In this document: piece after piece, positions 11,901 through 21,800 of the stretch
Numbering within the stretch: the stretch's first letter is position 1
How the letters are laid out: every line of letters starts with the position of its first letter
The notes under the pieces: model-generated
What the model was told of the DNA's origin: nothing
Seen by the model: only the letters and a program-made list of their open reading frames with translations
Databases searched by the model: none
Program-made: the position numbers and the translations under genes
Assembly (NCBI GenBank): GCA_046199005.1
Contig: CP176050.1
Location: 2,790,001 to 2,854,000 of the forward strand
DNA: 64,000 nucleotides
Reading direction: 5' to 3'
Source of the DNA: Ascidiimonas sp046199005
Lineage (GTDB): Bacteria; Bacteroidota; Bacteroidia; Flavobacteriales; Flavobacteriaceae

Positions 11901-14900
11901 ATCACATCTAACTCCCACTCCCGATCCATTATAAGCTCTTGATAGGGTAAACCATTGTCATGTTGAACAATCATTTTGAGTATTTCATGCCGATCGATAA
12001 TCGTCTGTATACAATCATTTAATAAAGGAATATTCAACTTTCCTTTAAGATTGAGTACAGCGGGAATATGATATTCTGTACTTCCCTGCAATCTGTCTAT
12101 AAACCAAATACTCTCTTGAGAATAAGAAAGCGGAATTCTTTCCGGACGCTCTATTTTCTCCAGTTTGGAAGAAGATGTAGTTCTGGAAGTACCATCTATA
12201 AAAGACGCCAATTCTGACAATCTGGAATTTTCAAAAATATCTCTGATATCAATATTAGCTCCCATTTCTTTGAATATGGATGCCTTTGCGCGCATCGCCA
12301 AGAGTGAATGACCTCCAATTTCGAAGAAATCATCCTGTGGACTAATTCTGGTTTTGTTTAAAACGCGCTCCCATACTTGCTTTAGCTTGGCTTCCGTAGA
12401 TGTTAAAACACTTTCGTCTTGTGTCGCCTTGCCAAGTTTGGCTTCCTGTTCCTTCCTATCTTTAAAAATCTTAAGCAGTTGTTTCTCATCCGCCTTGTCG
12501 CTCAGATTTGTTGGAATCTTATCAACAAAACAATATTCTTGGGGTTGCATGTAAGCCGGTAGCCCTTTCATACATTCTTTGGTAATCACCGATCTGATTT
12601 GCTGGTAGCTTTCCGGCTCCTCACGTACTGCGTAAATATTATAAAGATCGGTACCCACTAGCGCATCTTCTTGCTCGGTAAAGCAAATAAAGCCTTTATT
12701 GGCTAAAAGTAGTTTCACATAATCCAACGAAGTACCATCCTGATGCACTTCGATAACAATTTGTTGAATGATAGCCCAGTGTTCATCTTTTATCCCAGCG
12801 ATCACATCCAATTCGCTTCGCTCTACATCAATCTTCAACAAGTCTACTCTTTCAATCTGGTGTTTTTCTACCACCTCAGAAAAACTTAGCAAAAGGCATT
12901 CATAGTCCTCCGAATACATGCTTTCTTCGGTCATCATTTCTATATGACTTTCAATGAAGGCGTTCTCTCCATTTCCAGTTTGTTCTCCATGGCTTCCCAA
13001 TTGATGTTCCATAACATTTCGAACATATCCCTTGTCGGCACCTTCGTCACCATATCTTCCTGAGAGCATCGAATTCTTTGGATAATGTGTAAATGTTACT
13101 TTTTGATGACTATCGGAAAGTCCCGCGTTATAGGCAAAAATAGTAGCCTGATCTCCATAAAGATCTGTATTGGCTTTCATAATTTCGAATGTAGGCGGAA
13201 TAGGTTCAAACGCATAGATAGTTGTTCCGGGAAAACAGGTGCTTACCATCATACTGAAAATACCCACGTTCGCTCCCACATCAAAAACAACGGCTCCCGG
13301 TTTGAGTTCAATACCATGTTGTAAGTAGGCATTGTCCAGAAATATTTCTTTATAAGCAAATGCAGTCTCCGGATTGTTGAGCGAAAATGCTTTTAAATTA
13401 TCTTCTAGTTTCATGACCTTTCCTTCAAGGGAAGGATTCTCTTGCTGAATTGATCTTAAACGCGTTTCTCTTTCTTCTGAAAATTGTGCTTCGAGTACTG
13501 GAATAAGACTTTTCTTAGGTACTTCCAAAAAGGCAATTAACGACTTTTCACCTTTATTTTTAAGAGCGGCCAGATGTACATTGCTCACCATTTTTGTTTT
13601 ACGGATGAAAGATTCAATTTCTCCAAGCTCCACACGATTTCCACGAATCTTAACCTGTCTGTCTATTCGTCCCATAAACTCAAGGTTACCATCCGGAAGC
13701 CATCTTCCCAAATCACCTGTTTTATAGATAGTATCTCCCAGGGTTCCTGCAAACGGATTTTTCTTAAAACTGGAAGCTGTCTTTTCCGGTTCTTTAAAAT
13801 ATCCTGCTCCTACACCAACACCGGAAACGCAGATCTCTCCGGAAACCCCTATAGGAACCAGCTTTTCGTATGGATCCAGAACAAAAATATTCATGTTTGC
13901 CAGTGGCTGCCCAATAGGTACTTTAAGTGTATGTGCTGGCAGCGGCGTATGCATTTCAAATTGGGTGATGTCGTCGGAAGCTTCACATGGTCCGTATCCA
14001 TTCAATACTTTACATTCGGGATACAACTGGAACCAAGTATTTACCAGTTTCACCGGAATTTCTTCCCCCACCATCATCATCCATTGTAGACCCGGCATTG
14101 CAATAGCTGAGGCGTCTAAACTCGAAATGTACTCTACAAGACCTATTAGATAAGAAGGCACAAATTCTGCAATCGTGATTTCATGATTTTGCATCAATTT
14201 TAAGATGCGATCGTATTCCAAAACATCTTCTTTGTTTGCGATCACCACGGCTCCACCTTTTAGCAGTGGTGCTAACATCTGCCACACCGAGATATCTGAT
14301 GCGATACTGGCACTTTGCAGAAAACGAAAACCATCTGCTAGTTCAAGAGCTTTATACTCTGCCAGAATATGATTCATTGCACCGTCATGACGGGTAATAG
14401 CACCTTTAGGTTTTCCTGTAGAACCCGAAGTATATAACATATAAGCCCAATCGTCTATATTGTTCTTATTTGCAGGATTGCTGGTGCTACTGTTACTGAT
14501 ATCTTCAGGAGCGTATATCTGAATAGAATTCGCCGCACGGTTTACTTCTTTAAATGCTTCTGAAGTTTCCAAAGAAATGATATGTTTCAGGGATCCCTCG
14601 TGCAATTCAGAGTTTAAAAGGTCTAATTCCTTCCCACCACATATAAGCGCCTTTAACTCGCTGTCTTTTATAAGTTCCAGCGTTCTACTTAAAGGATTCT
14701 GCGTGTCTAAAGGAACATAAACACCTCCTGCTTTGAATATAGCCAAAAGCGCAGCGATAAAATTGCAGGATCGATCTGCAAAAACCCCCACAAAATCGCC
14801 CTTCTTAATACCGGAAGCAATCAACAGATTCGCTAATTGATTTGACTTTTCATTTAACTGCAAATAGTTTGTTTGATCATTTTCGTGAAATACAGCCGGT

Positions 14901-16339
14901 TGTTGAGGATATTTGGCAGCATAGGCTTCAAATCGAAGATTTACGGGTAAATCATTATTTAGATCTACCGCTCCTTTATTGAAACCAAAAAGCAGTTCTT
15001 TTTTGTTTTCCTCATTTACAAAGGCCAGATCAGCAACCGAAACCTCCGGGTTATTTATAAATTGTGTCGCTAAATGATCGAAACTATCCGACAATCTTTC
15101 TACAAATACGGAATCATACCGGCTGGGATTGTAGTAGAATGTTACCTCAATTTCTTCTCCTAACTCAACATCAATATCGAATTCATAGTTGGTCTGATCA
15201 AATACATCTAAATTGAATATTTCCAGAAAACCTTCCTGATCTTTTTCTTCATTAAGAATAGTTAAAGGATAATTTTCGAACGCAATGACATGCTGTATCA
15301 ATTCTGATCTTAGTTCGCTTGTATTCTGGATATCAGCCAGCGAATTGTAATGATGCGGTAAGCTATCAAGAGAGTCTTCATGAATTTTTTGAACGAGATC
15401 AAGAAAGCTATGGTTTTCTTCTATGGTAAGCCTTACGGGAATGGTATTAATAAAAAGACCCAGGCATCGATCCATACCTTCTATATCCGCCGGTCTTCCG
15501 GAAACCACATTACCATATACCACATCGTTGCTATTGGTATATTTTGCGAGAATCAATGCCCATACCGTTTGAAAAATATCGTTTATCGTTACATTTTTCG
15601 CTTTACTAGCTGCCGATAGTTGCTGGGTTCTTTCTTTTGAAAATCTTAATTGCTTTTTAAAAGCTTTTGGAGCGATTTTATGATCACTGATAATTTTAGG
15701 TAGCCTGGCAACGTGATCGTAATCTTTGAGATATTGTTTCCAGTATTTCTCACTAACACTCAGATCTTTTTTGCCCAGCCAGTTCACAAATTTATCGAAG
15801 GATACAGGGGCGGGTAATGTAATCTCTTCTTTATTGAAGAGTGCCTTGTAAATATGCCCTAATTCTTCAATCAAAATCGTATGGCACCAGCCATCCAATA
15901 AAATATGATGGTAACTCCAGATAAAATCATGGAGATCTTCTCCTCTTTTACAAACAGTAAGTCTTATTAACGGATCGTTGATCAGATCAAAACCTCTTTC
16001 AATATCAGCATCTCTATACTCTTTTAAGAAATCTGTATATGCTTCTTCGGTCAGATCTCCAGTTTCTTTAATGGTCAGATTGATCTTTCGGTTCTTTAGC
16101 ACCACCTGAATGGGCTTCTCAGTTTTCCCATAAACAAAAGCCGTCCTAAAAACATCATGTCTTTTACTTAATATGTCCAGACTATCAGAAAAAATATCAA
16201 GATCTAACTGCCCTTTGGTGCTGTAACATAATTGGGTAAAATATGCATGTGATTTATCGTTAAGGGTATGAAAAAGCATTCCCTCCTGCATAGGAGTTAA
16301 CAGATATATTTTTTCTATGTTGTTTTCCTTTTTACTCAT
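8978..16339 (-). CDS. Non-ribosomal peptide synthetase C-A(FkbM methyltransferase)-T-C-A-T
   Basis: 2453 residues. Domains: C (starts LLTPMQEGMLFH; HHILLDGW near 146), A (TSGSTGKPKG), a methyltransferase inserted between A8 and A9 (about residues 945-1240), T (GGHSLLAM near 1342), C (HHIASDGW near 1530), A, and T (Ser near 2400). The short charged N-terminus before the first C, and the terminal E domain of the NRPS upstream, suggest that this protein receives a D-configured chain in trans. Specificity positions by eye are DIWEMVGDDK (unassigned; three acidic pocket positions would fit a basic side chain such as diaminobutyrate, which is inference) and DVYNFAIIYK. The first A keeps its A10 lysine (NLSDKADEKQL). 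The C-terminus ends in an acidic tail (EESTDEQEVTFL) that could be the short partner peptide for the TubC-like domain of the next protein. Confidence 0.96.
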   Translation of the reverse strand: MSKKENNIEKIYLLTPMQEGMLFHTLNDKSHAYFTQLCYSTKGQLDLDIFSDSLDILSKRHDVFRTAFVYGKTEKPIQVVLKNRKINLTIKETGDLTEEAYTDFLKEYRDADIERGFDLINDPLIRLTVCKRGEDLHDFIWSYHHILLDGWCHTILIEELGHIYKALFNKEEITLPAPVSFDKFVNWLGKKDLSVSEKYWKQYLKDYDHVARLPKIISDHKIAPKAFKKQLRFSKERTQQLSAASKAKNVTINDIFQTVWALILAKYTNSNDVVYGNVVSGRPADIEGMDRCLGLFINTIPVRLTIEENHSFLDLVQKIHEDSLDSLPHHYNSLADIQNTSELRSELIQHVIAFENYPLTILNEEKDQEGFLEIFNLDVFDQTNYEFDIDVELGEEIEVTFYYNPSRYDSVFVERLSDSFDHLATQFINNPEVSVADLAFVNEENKKELLFGFNKGAVDLNNDLPVNLRFEAYAAKYPQQPAVFHENDQTNYLQLNEKSNQLANLLIASGIKKGDFVGVFADRSCNFIAALLAIFKAGGVYVPLDTQNPLSRTLELIKDSELKALICGGKELDLLNSELHEGSLKHIISLETSEAFKEVNRAANSIQIYAPEDISNSSTSNPANKNNIDDWAYMLYTSGSTGKPKGAITRHDGAMNHILAEYKALELADGFRFLQSASIASDISVWQMLAPLLKGGAVVIANKEDVLEYDRILKLMQNHEITIAEFVPSYLIGLVEYISSLDASAIAMPGLQWMMMVGEEIPVKLVNTWFQLYPECKVLNGYGPCEASDDITQFEMHTPLPAHTLKVPIGQPLANMNIFVLDPYEKLVPIGVSGEICVSGVGVGAGYFKEPEKTASSFKKNPFAGTLGDTIYKTGDLGRWLPDGNLEFMGRIDRQVKIRGNRVELGEIESFIRKTKMVSNVHLAALKNKGEKSLIAFLEVPKKSLIPVLEAQFSEERETRLRSIQQENPSLEGKVMKLEDNLKAFSLNNPETAFAYKEIFLDNAYLQHGIELKPGAVVFDVGANVGIFSMMVSTCFPGTTIYAFEPIPPTFEIMKANTDLYGDQATIFAYNAGLSDSHQKVTFTHYPKNSMLSGRYGDEGADKGYVRNVMEHQLGSHGEQTGNGENAFIESHIEMMTEESMYSEDYECLLLSFSEVVEKHQIERVDLLKIDVERSELDVIAGIKDEHWAIIQQIVIEVHQDGTSLDYVKLLLANKGFICFTEQEDALVGTDLYNIYAVREEPESYQQIRSVITKECMKGLPAYMQPQEYCFVDKIPTNLSDKADEKQLLKIFKDRKEQEAKLGKATQDESVLTSTEAKLKQVWERVLNKTRISPQDDFFEIGGHSLLAMRAKASIFKEMGANIDIRDIFENSRLSELASFIDGTSRTTSSSKLEKIERPERIPLSYSQESIWFIDRLQGSTEYHIPAVLNLKGKLNIPLLNDCIQTIIDRHEILKMIVQHDNGLPYQELIMDREWELDVIQTSDLPKEKVFDLWVSELVAKPFDLASEFKLRATLIEKATEDYTLVLVMHHIASDGWSESILVDELMQLYAAKIEGNEASLPELSLQYFDYAVWQQSRKEQMKEHLNYWVNQVKNISPLELSTDFDRPKLQSIKAALLEHVIDDTLAQQLKSLSAKNGATMFMTLIGAFRLLMYRYTGQKDICIGTPIAGRSHEEFEHLIGFFVNSLTLNLPVNESLSFSAYLNQVKNITLDAFKYQDVPFEKIVEATQKQRDLSRNPIFQVMFTVQNTPELKEFVLGDLEIETVGPKTIQTNCDLHFIIEEHPKRGIVLEVEYCTDLFKETTIARMIEHYMLLLKSIGNNGEQLIKELSILEAKETKTLLEDFNETSVGYGDGTVLELFRNQLDVSGESPAIYAEDTVVSYLALEQRANRLAHYLISCGITKGSIVPVCFDRSLEMYIHILALLKCGAAYVPIDPEYPSHRIGMILDDLSAKWVLTQSEHQTHFEGIEELEVLVSEEHEAVLAALPATAPSVAIQGDDLAYMIYTSGTTGVPKGVMITHDSLYGLLSSMASLYPLSSGDRMAFKTNYGFDVSVYELFGWIKEGGSMVIVPNGLEKDPKRFIDFLDTSGITHLNLVPSLFGVLLENLSSDQHSSLNKLRYLFLAGEALPPSMVSSYHSLGLDASLVNIYGPTEGTIYSTYYQTSASDGAEASISIGKPLPNTQAYVLDEEHRLVPVGVVGELCISGRGIAQGYYQRAELTAAKFIAHPFIEGARLYKTGDLVSWTPEGTLSYVGRKDAQVKLRGYRIELGDISAALDQHPGIRHSVAVLREDKSGHQQLVCYYTGEATVGLSDVKAWLSERLPSYMVPSVYVLLETFPLSSSGKIDRKALPEPDASSYQRATYEAPQTPTELQLASIWSELLQLEKIGVHDNFFELGGHSLLAIRLVSLMETEFEMVINLQDVFNYTTIRQLSKYVELFTSEESTDEQEVTFL
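9142..10840 (-). repeat. A-T didomain repeat, copy 2
   Basis: Partner of 1178-2876 at an offset of 7964 bases, gap-free and about 98% identical by eye. Both boundaries are sharp: similarity stops just past ctcattgaaatcttccaaca-ggg on the C-domain side and just after the carrier serine motif on the other. This indicates a recent A-T swap or gene conversion between modules, or an intragenic duplication. Confidence 0.95.
12600..13530 (-). other. FkbM-type methyltransferase domain embedded in an adenylation domain
   Basis: Inside the first A domain of the 2453-residue NRPS, between A8 (GRIDRQVKIRGNRVELGEIE) and A9 (LPAYMQP). The SAM-binding segment reads VFDVGANVGIFSMM and is followed by YAFEPIPPTFEIMKAN; further on is LLKIDVERSELDVIAG. 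These are FkbM-family signatures, a family that mostly contains O-methyltransferases. The insertion site is the one used by other interrupted A domains, but the usual N-methyltransferase motifs are not seen. Target atom (N, O or C) cannot be read from the sequence; O-methylation of a side chain is inferred from the family. Confidence 0.8.
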
Positions 16340-16421
16340 GATTTTTGAATGGAATAATTGATCTTAAGGTGGTATTCTGTTAAAATGTATATAAAGAAGC
16401 GTTATTGTAAACGAAGTAAGC

Positions 16422-17303
16422 CTAACTCACGTAATTCAGATAAGACTTGTAATAGGGAAATATTAGTTTTGACGGAACTTTAAGGGTAAGTCCCATAAAA
16501 AGTAACCAGTTGTAATACATATTTTTCCAGGGAGCTCCCTCAAATTTAGATAGTACACCAGCGGTGGCGCTTTTGGTAGTGTGCCAGTCTATATTGAAGG
16601 ATACCGAATAGCTAAGGCCGTGAACCTGATGAAGCATTCCGGGAGGCATATAAAGTATTTCACCGTCTTTAACCGTAACTTCCTGAATGTCCAGTTCTGC
16701 TGCTTGTGGAAATTTAGAAAGGTCAAGATTACGCGCATCGATCTGCGACCATCTCCATCCCTTTATATAACAAAGATCTTTCTGCTCTGGTCGAACCAAT
16801 ATAAATTTCTTAGAACCCACCATTTGAAAGAACATGTTGTGAGTGCATAGTGTATCGAAATGTAGCGGAGTAAAGCTATTGGTACTTCCCATGAAGAACT
16901 GAATATAATTCTGGAAATTCTTCCAGTACCATCTTGGAAATAACTCAAGTGGAAACGGTTCAATATCTTTGGTGAGTTCCGGAAGCAAATGAAAAATAGG
17001 CACGTCATGCAAATAGGAAGGCTTGGCCGGGTTCTTACCCTTTGCTAAAGCCTCTTCGTATTTCATGAGATTATCAACATAATCTGAAAGTGGAGAAACT
17101 TCTCGCCTGCCTTCCGAAACGTTTCCGGTTTTGGCAGCAACCGGTAGGTTCCATGACGGATTTTTAAAGTATTCAGCATTCCAAAGGGTACGTGCTGCCC
17201 AGTCCTTTGTCTGATTTTTAATCAATAAAGGTAATCCTGGCTTCACAAATTCATTGTAGAATTCCTTTCTGGAAATACGTTCTACTTCTATGACATTATT
17301 CAT
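16422..17303 (-). CDS. JmjC/cupin-8 family Fe(II)/2-oxoglutarate-dependent hydroxylase
   Basis: 293 residues. The fold is recognisable from the metal triad: His and Asp in LHFDTL (about residues 148 and 150) and a distal His in PPGMLHQVHGL (about 224), with SKKFILVRP providing the likely 2-oxoglutarate lysine and SVSFNIDW closing the barrel. Families of this type hydroxylate protein or amino acid side chains in the cytoplasm using O2 and 2-oxoglutarate. The gene sits between the aminotransferase (12 bases away) and an NRPS (82 bases), so it most likely hydroxylates a free or carrier-bound residue of the lipopeptide. The nearest tailoring partner is the FkbM-type domain, and a hydroxylate-then-O-methylate order is an inference. 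No secretion signal is seen. Confidence 0.82.
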   Translation of the reverse strand: MNNVIEVERISRKEFYNEFVKPGLPLLIKNQTKDWAARTLWNAEYFKNPSWNLPVAAKTGNVSEGRREVSPLSDYVDNLMKYEEALAKGKNPAKPSYLHDVPIFHLLPELTKDIEPFPLELFPRWYWKNFQNYIQFFMGSTNSFTPLHFDTLCTHNMFFQMVGSKKFILVRPEQKDLCYIKGWRWSQIDARNLDLSKFPQAAELDIQEVTVKDGEILYMPPGMLHQVHGLSYSVSFNIDWHTTKSATAGVLSKFEGAPWKNMYYNWLLFMGLTLKVPSKLIFPYYKSYLNYVS

Positions 17304-17315
17304 AATAATCAGATA

Positions 17316-18749
17316 TTAAACTGTTGGTAACTCTTCTGTCATGTTGGCCTCAAAATTTATTTGCTCTAACTGAGAAGCCCGCAATGATTCTTTCATAATA
17401 CTTAAAGCTATATCTACCATTTGTTCGGTTATTACGAGCGGAGGAACTAACCTTAAAACATTGTTATAATGACCTCCAACTTCAAATAACAATCCGCGCT
17501 GAAGACAATTGTATCTAAACTCTTTTACCAATTCTGCGTAAGGCTCTTTACTGGAACGATCTTTCACGAATTCAACCCCGATCATAAGCCCAGTCCCTCT
17601 TACCTCTCCGATAAACGGACATTCCAGAGCTAAGTCTTTCAGACCTTCCATGAAATAGGCACCAACTTTTTTAGCATGTGCTCTTATATTGTATTTTTCA
17701 ACGAAGTTGAACGCACCATTGGCAGCGGCAAGACTCACCTGATTTGCGCGAAAAGTACCAATATGATCTCCTGGTCCCCATGCCTCTACTCTTTTGTTAT
17801 AAATAAGGGCTGATATAGGAAATCCTACTCCCCCAAGTCCTTTTGATACTGTAATAATATCAGGCATTACTCCAGAATTCATACAGGCTAAAAATTCACC
17901 TGTTCTGAAGAAACCACTCTGTATTTCATCAAAAATGACCAGAATATCATTTTCATGAGCGACCTTCACCAGCGCTTCCAGATATCCGGGTTTTGGAACA
18001 ATGTTTCCGCCTTCCCCTTGTATGGGTTCTACGATGATCGCCGCTGGTTTGGTAATTCCCGAGTGTTTGTTTTCAAGCATCACCCTGAAGTAATCTACAC
18101 AATCAAGCTGACAGGAATGTTCTTCCTTTTTTAGCGGACATCTGTAACAATAGCTAAAAGGGGCAAAATGAACATTAGGGATTAGTGAACTTATTTTTCT
18201 GCGAAAAGCAGTATCTGCGGTTACTGCAAGTGCCCCAGAAGTCATTCCGTGATACCCGCCAGAAAATGCGATAATAGTGTCACGTCCGGTTTTAATCTTA
18301 GCAAGCTTAATGGCAGCTTCTACAGCGTCAGACCCTGTAGGCCCTCCGAAACTTACCTTAAAATCTTCTCTTACCCTTTCTGGTAAATTTTGTAGAATTT
18401 TGCTAATCGCATCCAACTTATTCTCCGTAGGAAAGTCCAGCGCATGAATCAGGTTCTTCTGCTGTTCTTCTACATAGGTAAGAACTTCTTCATTGCAGTG
18501 ACCTACATTTACGACACCACATCCTGCGAAAAAGTCAAGATAGCGGTTACCATCTACATCTTCGATGATCGCTCCTTTTGCTTTTTTTATAGCAAAGGGC
18601 ATGCTTCTTGGATAGGATACTACCGCACCTTCAATACTTTTTTGCAATTCGATCAATTCGCGGGATTTTTTTCCCGGGATTGAATTAGTGATAATCTGGG
18701 GGCCATCTGAAAGGTGAAACCTTGAAAAGTCATATTCTGTCATTCTCAT
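17316..18749 (-). CDS. Class III aminotransferase, diaminobutyrate-2-oxoglutarate type
   Basis: 477 residues. Pyridoxal-phosphate fold with Lys in TVSKGLGGVGFP (near residue 301), DEIQSGFFRTG, and GPTGSDAVEAAIKLA. The cysteine-containing segment YCYRCPLKKEEHSC followed by QLDC is typical of the EctB/Dat/PvdH group, which makes L-2,4-diaminobutyrate from aspartate semialdehyde and glutamate. In NRPS loci such enzymes supply diaminobutyrate as a building block (pyoverdine PvdH is an example), so one or more A domains here may use it. A second start, MTEYD, lies two codons in. The gene is transcribed with the NRPS genes (60-base gap upstream, 12 downstream). Another basic or gamma-amino substrate is possible. 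Confidence 0.85.
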   Translation of the reverse strand: MRMTEYDFSRFHLSDGPQIITNSIPGKKSRELIELQKSIEGAVVSYPRSMPFAIKKAKGAIIEDVDGNRYLDFFAGCGVVNVGHCNEEVLTYVEEQQKNLIHALDFPTENKLDAISKILQNLPERVREDFKVSFGGPTGSDAVEAAIKLAKIKTGRDTIIAFSGGYHGMTSGALAVTADTAFRRKISSLIPNVHFAPFSYCYRCPLKKEEHSCQLDCVDYFRVMLENKHSGITKPAAIIVEPIQGEGGNIVPKPGYLEALVKVAHENDILVIFDEIQSGFFRTGEFLACMNSGVMPDIITVSKGLGGVGFPISALIYNKRVEAWGPGDHIGTFRANQVSLAAANGAFNFVEKYNIRAHAKKVGAYFMEGLKDLALECPFIGEVRGTGLMIGVEFVKDRSSKEPYAELVKEFRYNCLQRGLLFEVGGHYNNVLRLVPPLVITEQMVDIALSIMKESLRASQLEQINFEANMTEELPTV

Positions 18750-18809
18750 ATCGTTACTATTTTTGGAGTTGAGCGTGTTTGTTTAAGTTGTTATGTATAT
18801 CCGGAAGGA

Positions 18810-21800
18810 TTAAAAAAGATCATTGAGTTCATCCAGGTCCTGAAGTGAAAGTTCTGAATAGTCAAAGTCTGTTGGAGTCACTTCACTATAATCTCTGCCT
18901 GCACAGTAATCAATTAGCTTTTCCAGAGCGTTTTTATAGCTGTTTAACCAATTCTTTATGGTAAGGTCAGAGAATTGAGAGCAGTGGTATTCCAGATGAA
19001 ATTCGATCATTCCGTCTCTTCCCATACCTACGATTTCTAAAGGGTAATCACTTCGATTTTCCGACGATTCTTCCTCCCCAAGGGTAGTATCTGCCATTTG
19101 GAAAAGCGTTTCATCTCCTTCTTCATCATCAACTTTTCCCAGGTAATTGAAAGCAATCTGAGGAGTTCCCGCATTGATCACTTCGCTACTTCTATCGATA
19201 GCAACGTATTTCAATAAGCCATATCCGATACCGCTATTAGGTACTTTGTGTAGATAATCCTTTATCGTTTTAATGAAAGTTGCCAGATCTTCGGAAAGCG
19301 AGGTATCTAATACCACCGGAAATTCACTCGTGAACCAACCAATCGTACGATTTATATTTATTTCTTCTTCGAGTTTTTCCCTTCCATGCCCCTCAAGCAT
19401 AACAGGCACCTTTTTTAACCCGAAGCATTCATTTACTGAAAGTGCCAGTGCCGCTAAAAGAATATCATTAATTTCAGTATTGAAGGCTTTGTGAACCTCA
19501 GTTTCAAGTCTGGTAACATATTCAGAAGAAAGCGAAACTTTTAGAGTTCGTTTATCCTTCACCATCGCTTCTAAGACGGCTGGAGACTTGTCGCAAGCAA
19601 TACATTCAAAAGGTTGAGACATTCTAGCAGACCAGTATTTCACTTCTTCATTAAAAGCATCAGCTTTGGTAAACTTTGTTAAGGTCTCAGACCATAATTT
19701 AAATGAATCAGTTTTCGCTGGTAAAGAAATAGTTTCTCCATGAGTAGCTTGTTCGTAAGCTGTTGTCAAGTCTTCAATGAGAATTCTCCAGGAAACGGTA
19801 TCGACTACTAAGTGATGGATTACAATTAAAAGGTAATCTGTGTGTTTCAATTTTATTACAGCTGCATTTAACAAGCTGCCATCTACTAAAGAAAGTGATG
19901 CCTGCAACTCATTCGCAATATCATTCACTGCTTCCAGATCAGTAAGATCTGTGCGGTCGTGCACCTGTGCTCCAGCAAATGTAAATTCTGAATCTATGGT
20001 TTGTTCATAATTTCCGTCAATCGATTTTCTAAAGTTTGCTCTTAGAATGTCATGCCACTCTAATAATTTCGAAAAACTGGCATTTAATGCTTCCAGATCT
20101 AGGACTGTACTGGCTTTAAGCAGTACTGACTGGTTGTAATGGTCTGGAACTGATTTTTTCATGTCGAAGAATGATGCCTGAATAGGGGTCAGGTTTACCT
20201 TACCTGTTACTGGACCCTGATCTGCAATTCGAGATAATGGTTTTACAAAACCAGCGACTTCCTGAATATGCGGAAATCTCATAATATCTTTCACTTCTAC
20301 CTGATATTCGTTTTTGTACAGATAGGAAGATACCTGAATCGCCGCTATGGAATCTCCCCCAGATTCATAGAAATTATCAGTGATCCCGATATTTTCGACG
20401 TCAAGAACCGATTTCCATGCCTCCACCAGAATTTTTTCAATCTCAGTTTCAGGAGCTACGTATTTCTGCTGAACTTCATCCGGATGAAGCGCGAGTTTAT
20501 CTAAATACTTCCGGTCTATTTTACCATTTTGGGTGGTAGGAATACGGTCGATCAATTGAATATCTGAAGGAACCATATAAGCAGGTAATTCTTTGCTGAT
20601 TTCAAACCTCAGATTTTGAACGTCTACATCACAATCAGTATGCAATGCCACAAAAGCAATTAAGTATTTTCTTCCGTTAGCATTATTCACTTTGTCGATA
20701 ACCGCTGCTTCCTTTACTCCTTTTACCTCCAGTATTTTGGCCTCTATTTCGCCCAGTTCAATTCGCTGACCATTTATTTTTACCTGATAGTCTTTTCGTC
20801 CGTAGAATTGAATCATACCATCAGGAAGTAATTTTCCTAAATCACCCGTTTTATAGAGTCGCTGTTCTTTATGATCACAAAATGGATCCGCATGGAATAC
20901 CGATTTGGTCTTTTCTTCATCATTAATATATCCTCTTCCTACTCCTACCCCAGCAACACATATTTCTCCTATAACACCCACCGGCAGAAGATTCATATAA
21001 GCATCTACTATGTAGTTTTTCATATTATAGATGGGCTTCCCGATAGGGATGATGGTAGTGCCAGGAGCAACTTCCTCGAATACATTCCAGGTAGTTCCAT
21101 CTGATGCTTCAGCAGGCCCGTAATCGTTCACAAATACAGTATTAGGGAACAACTGCTGCCATTCCAAAATAGATTTTGGATTAATAGCCTCACCGCAACA
21201 TACAAGATTTTTAAGTGCAAGCGGATACATATTGCTATCTTCAGCGATAACCTCCAGCAACATCGATAGATAAGACGGTACTAATTGGAAAACTGTTGCC
21301 TTATTATCGATCATACTTTTGAGTAATCTTTCAGGAGTGTTCACCAGCTCGTCTCCCAGAATTAATGTAGTTCCTCCAGATACGATGGTCGTAAAGGTCT
21401 GCCATACAGAAATATCAAAACTGTGAGATGCATTTTGTACCAGTACTGTTTCAGTGTCCATTTTCAGATAGTCTATGGTAGCCAGCGCATGGTTGATTCT
21501 TCCTTTGTGCTCGTTCATAGCACCTTTAGGATTTCCGGTAGAGCCAGATGTGAATATCGTCACACACAAGCTATCTGTGTCAATATTCAGGTCCAGATTG
21601 GTTTTTTGATGCGCATCTGCCTCTGCCAAAAGATCTTGAATATAGATAAGTGTTGTTGTGTTTTCCAGTTTAGCCGCCAGATAATCGCTCACAAGCTCTT
21701 TATCTGCAATAACTGTCTTTACTTTAGCATTTGTAGCATTGAAAACAATGCGGTTATCCGGCATTTTTTTCTCCAGTGGAATGTAGGCTCCTCCTAATTT

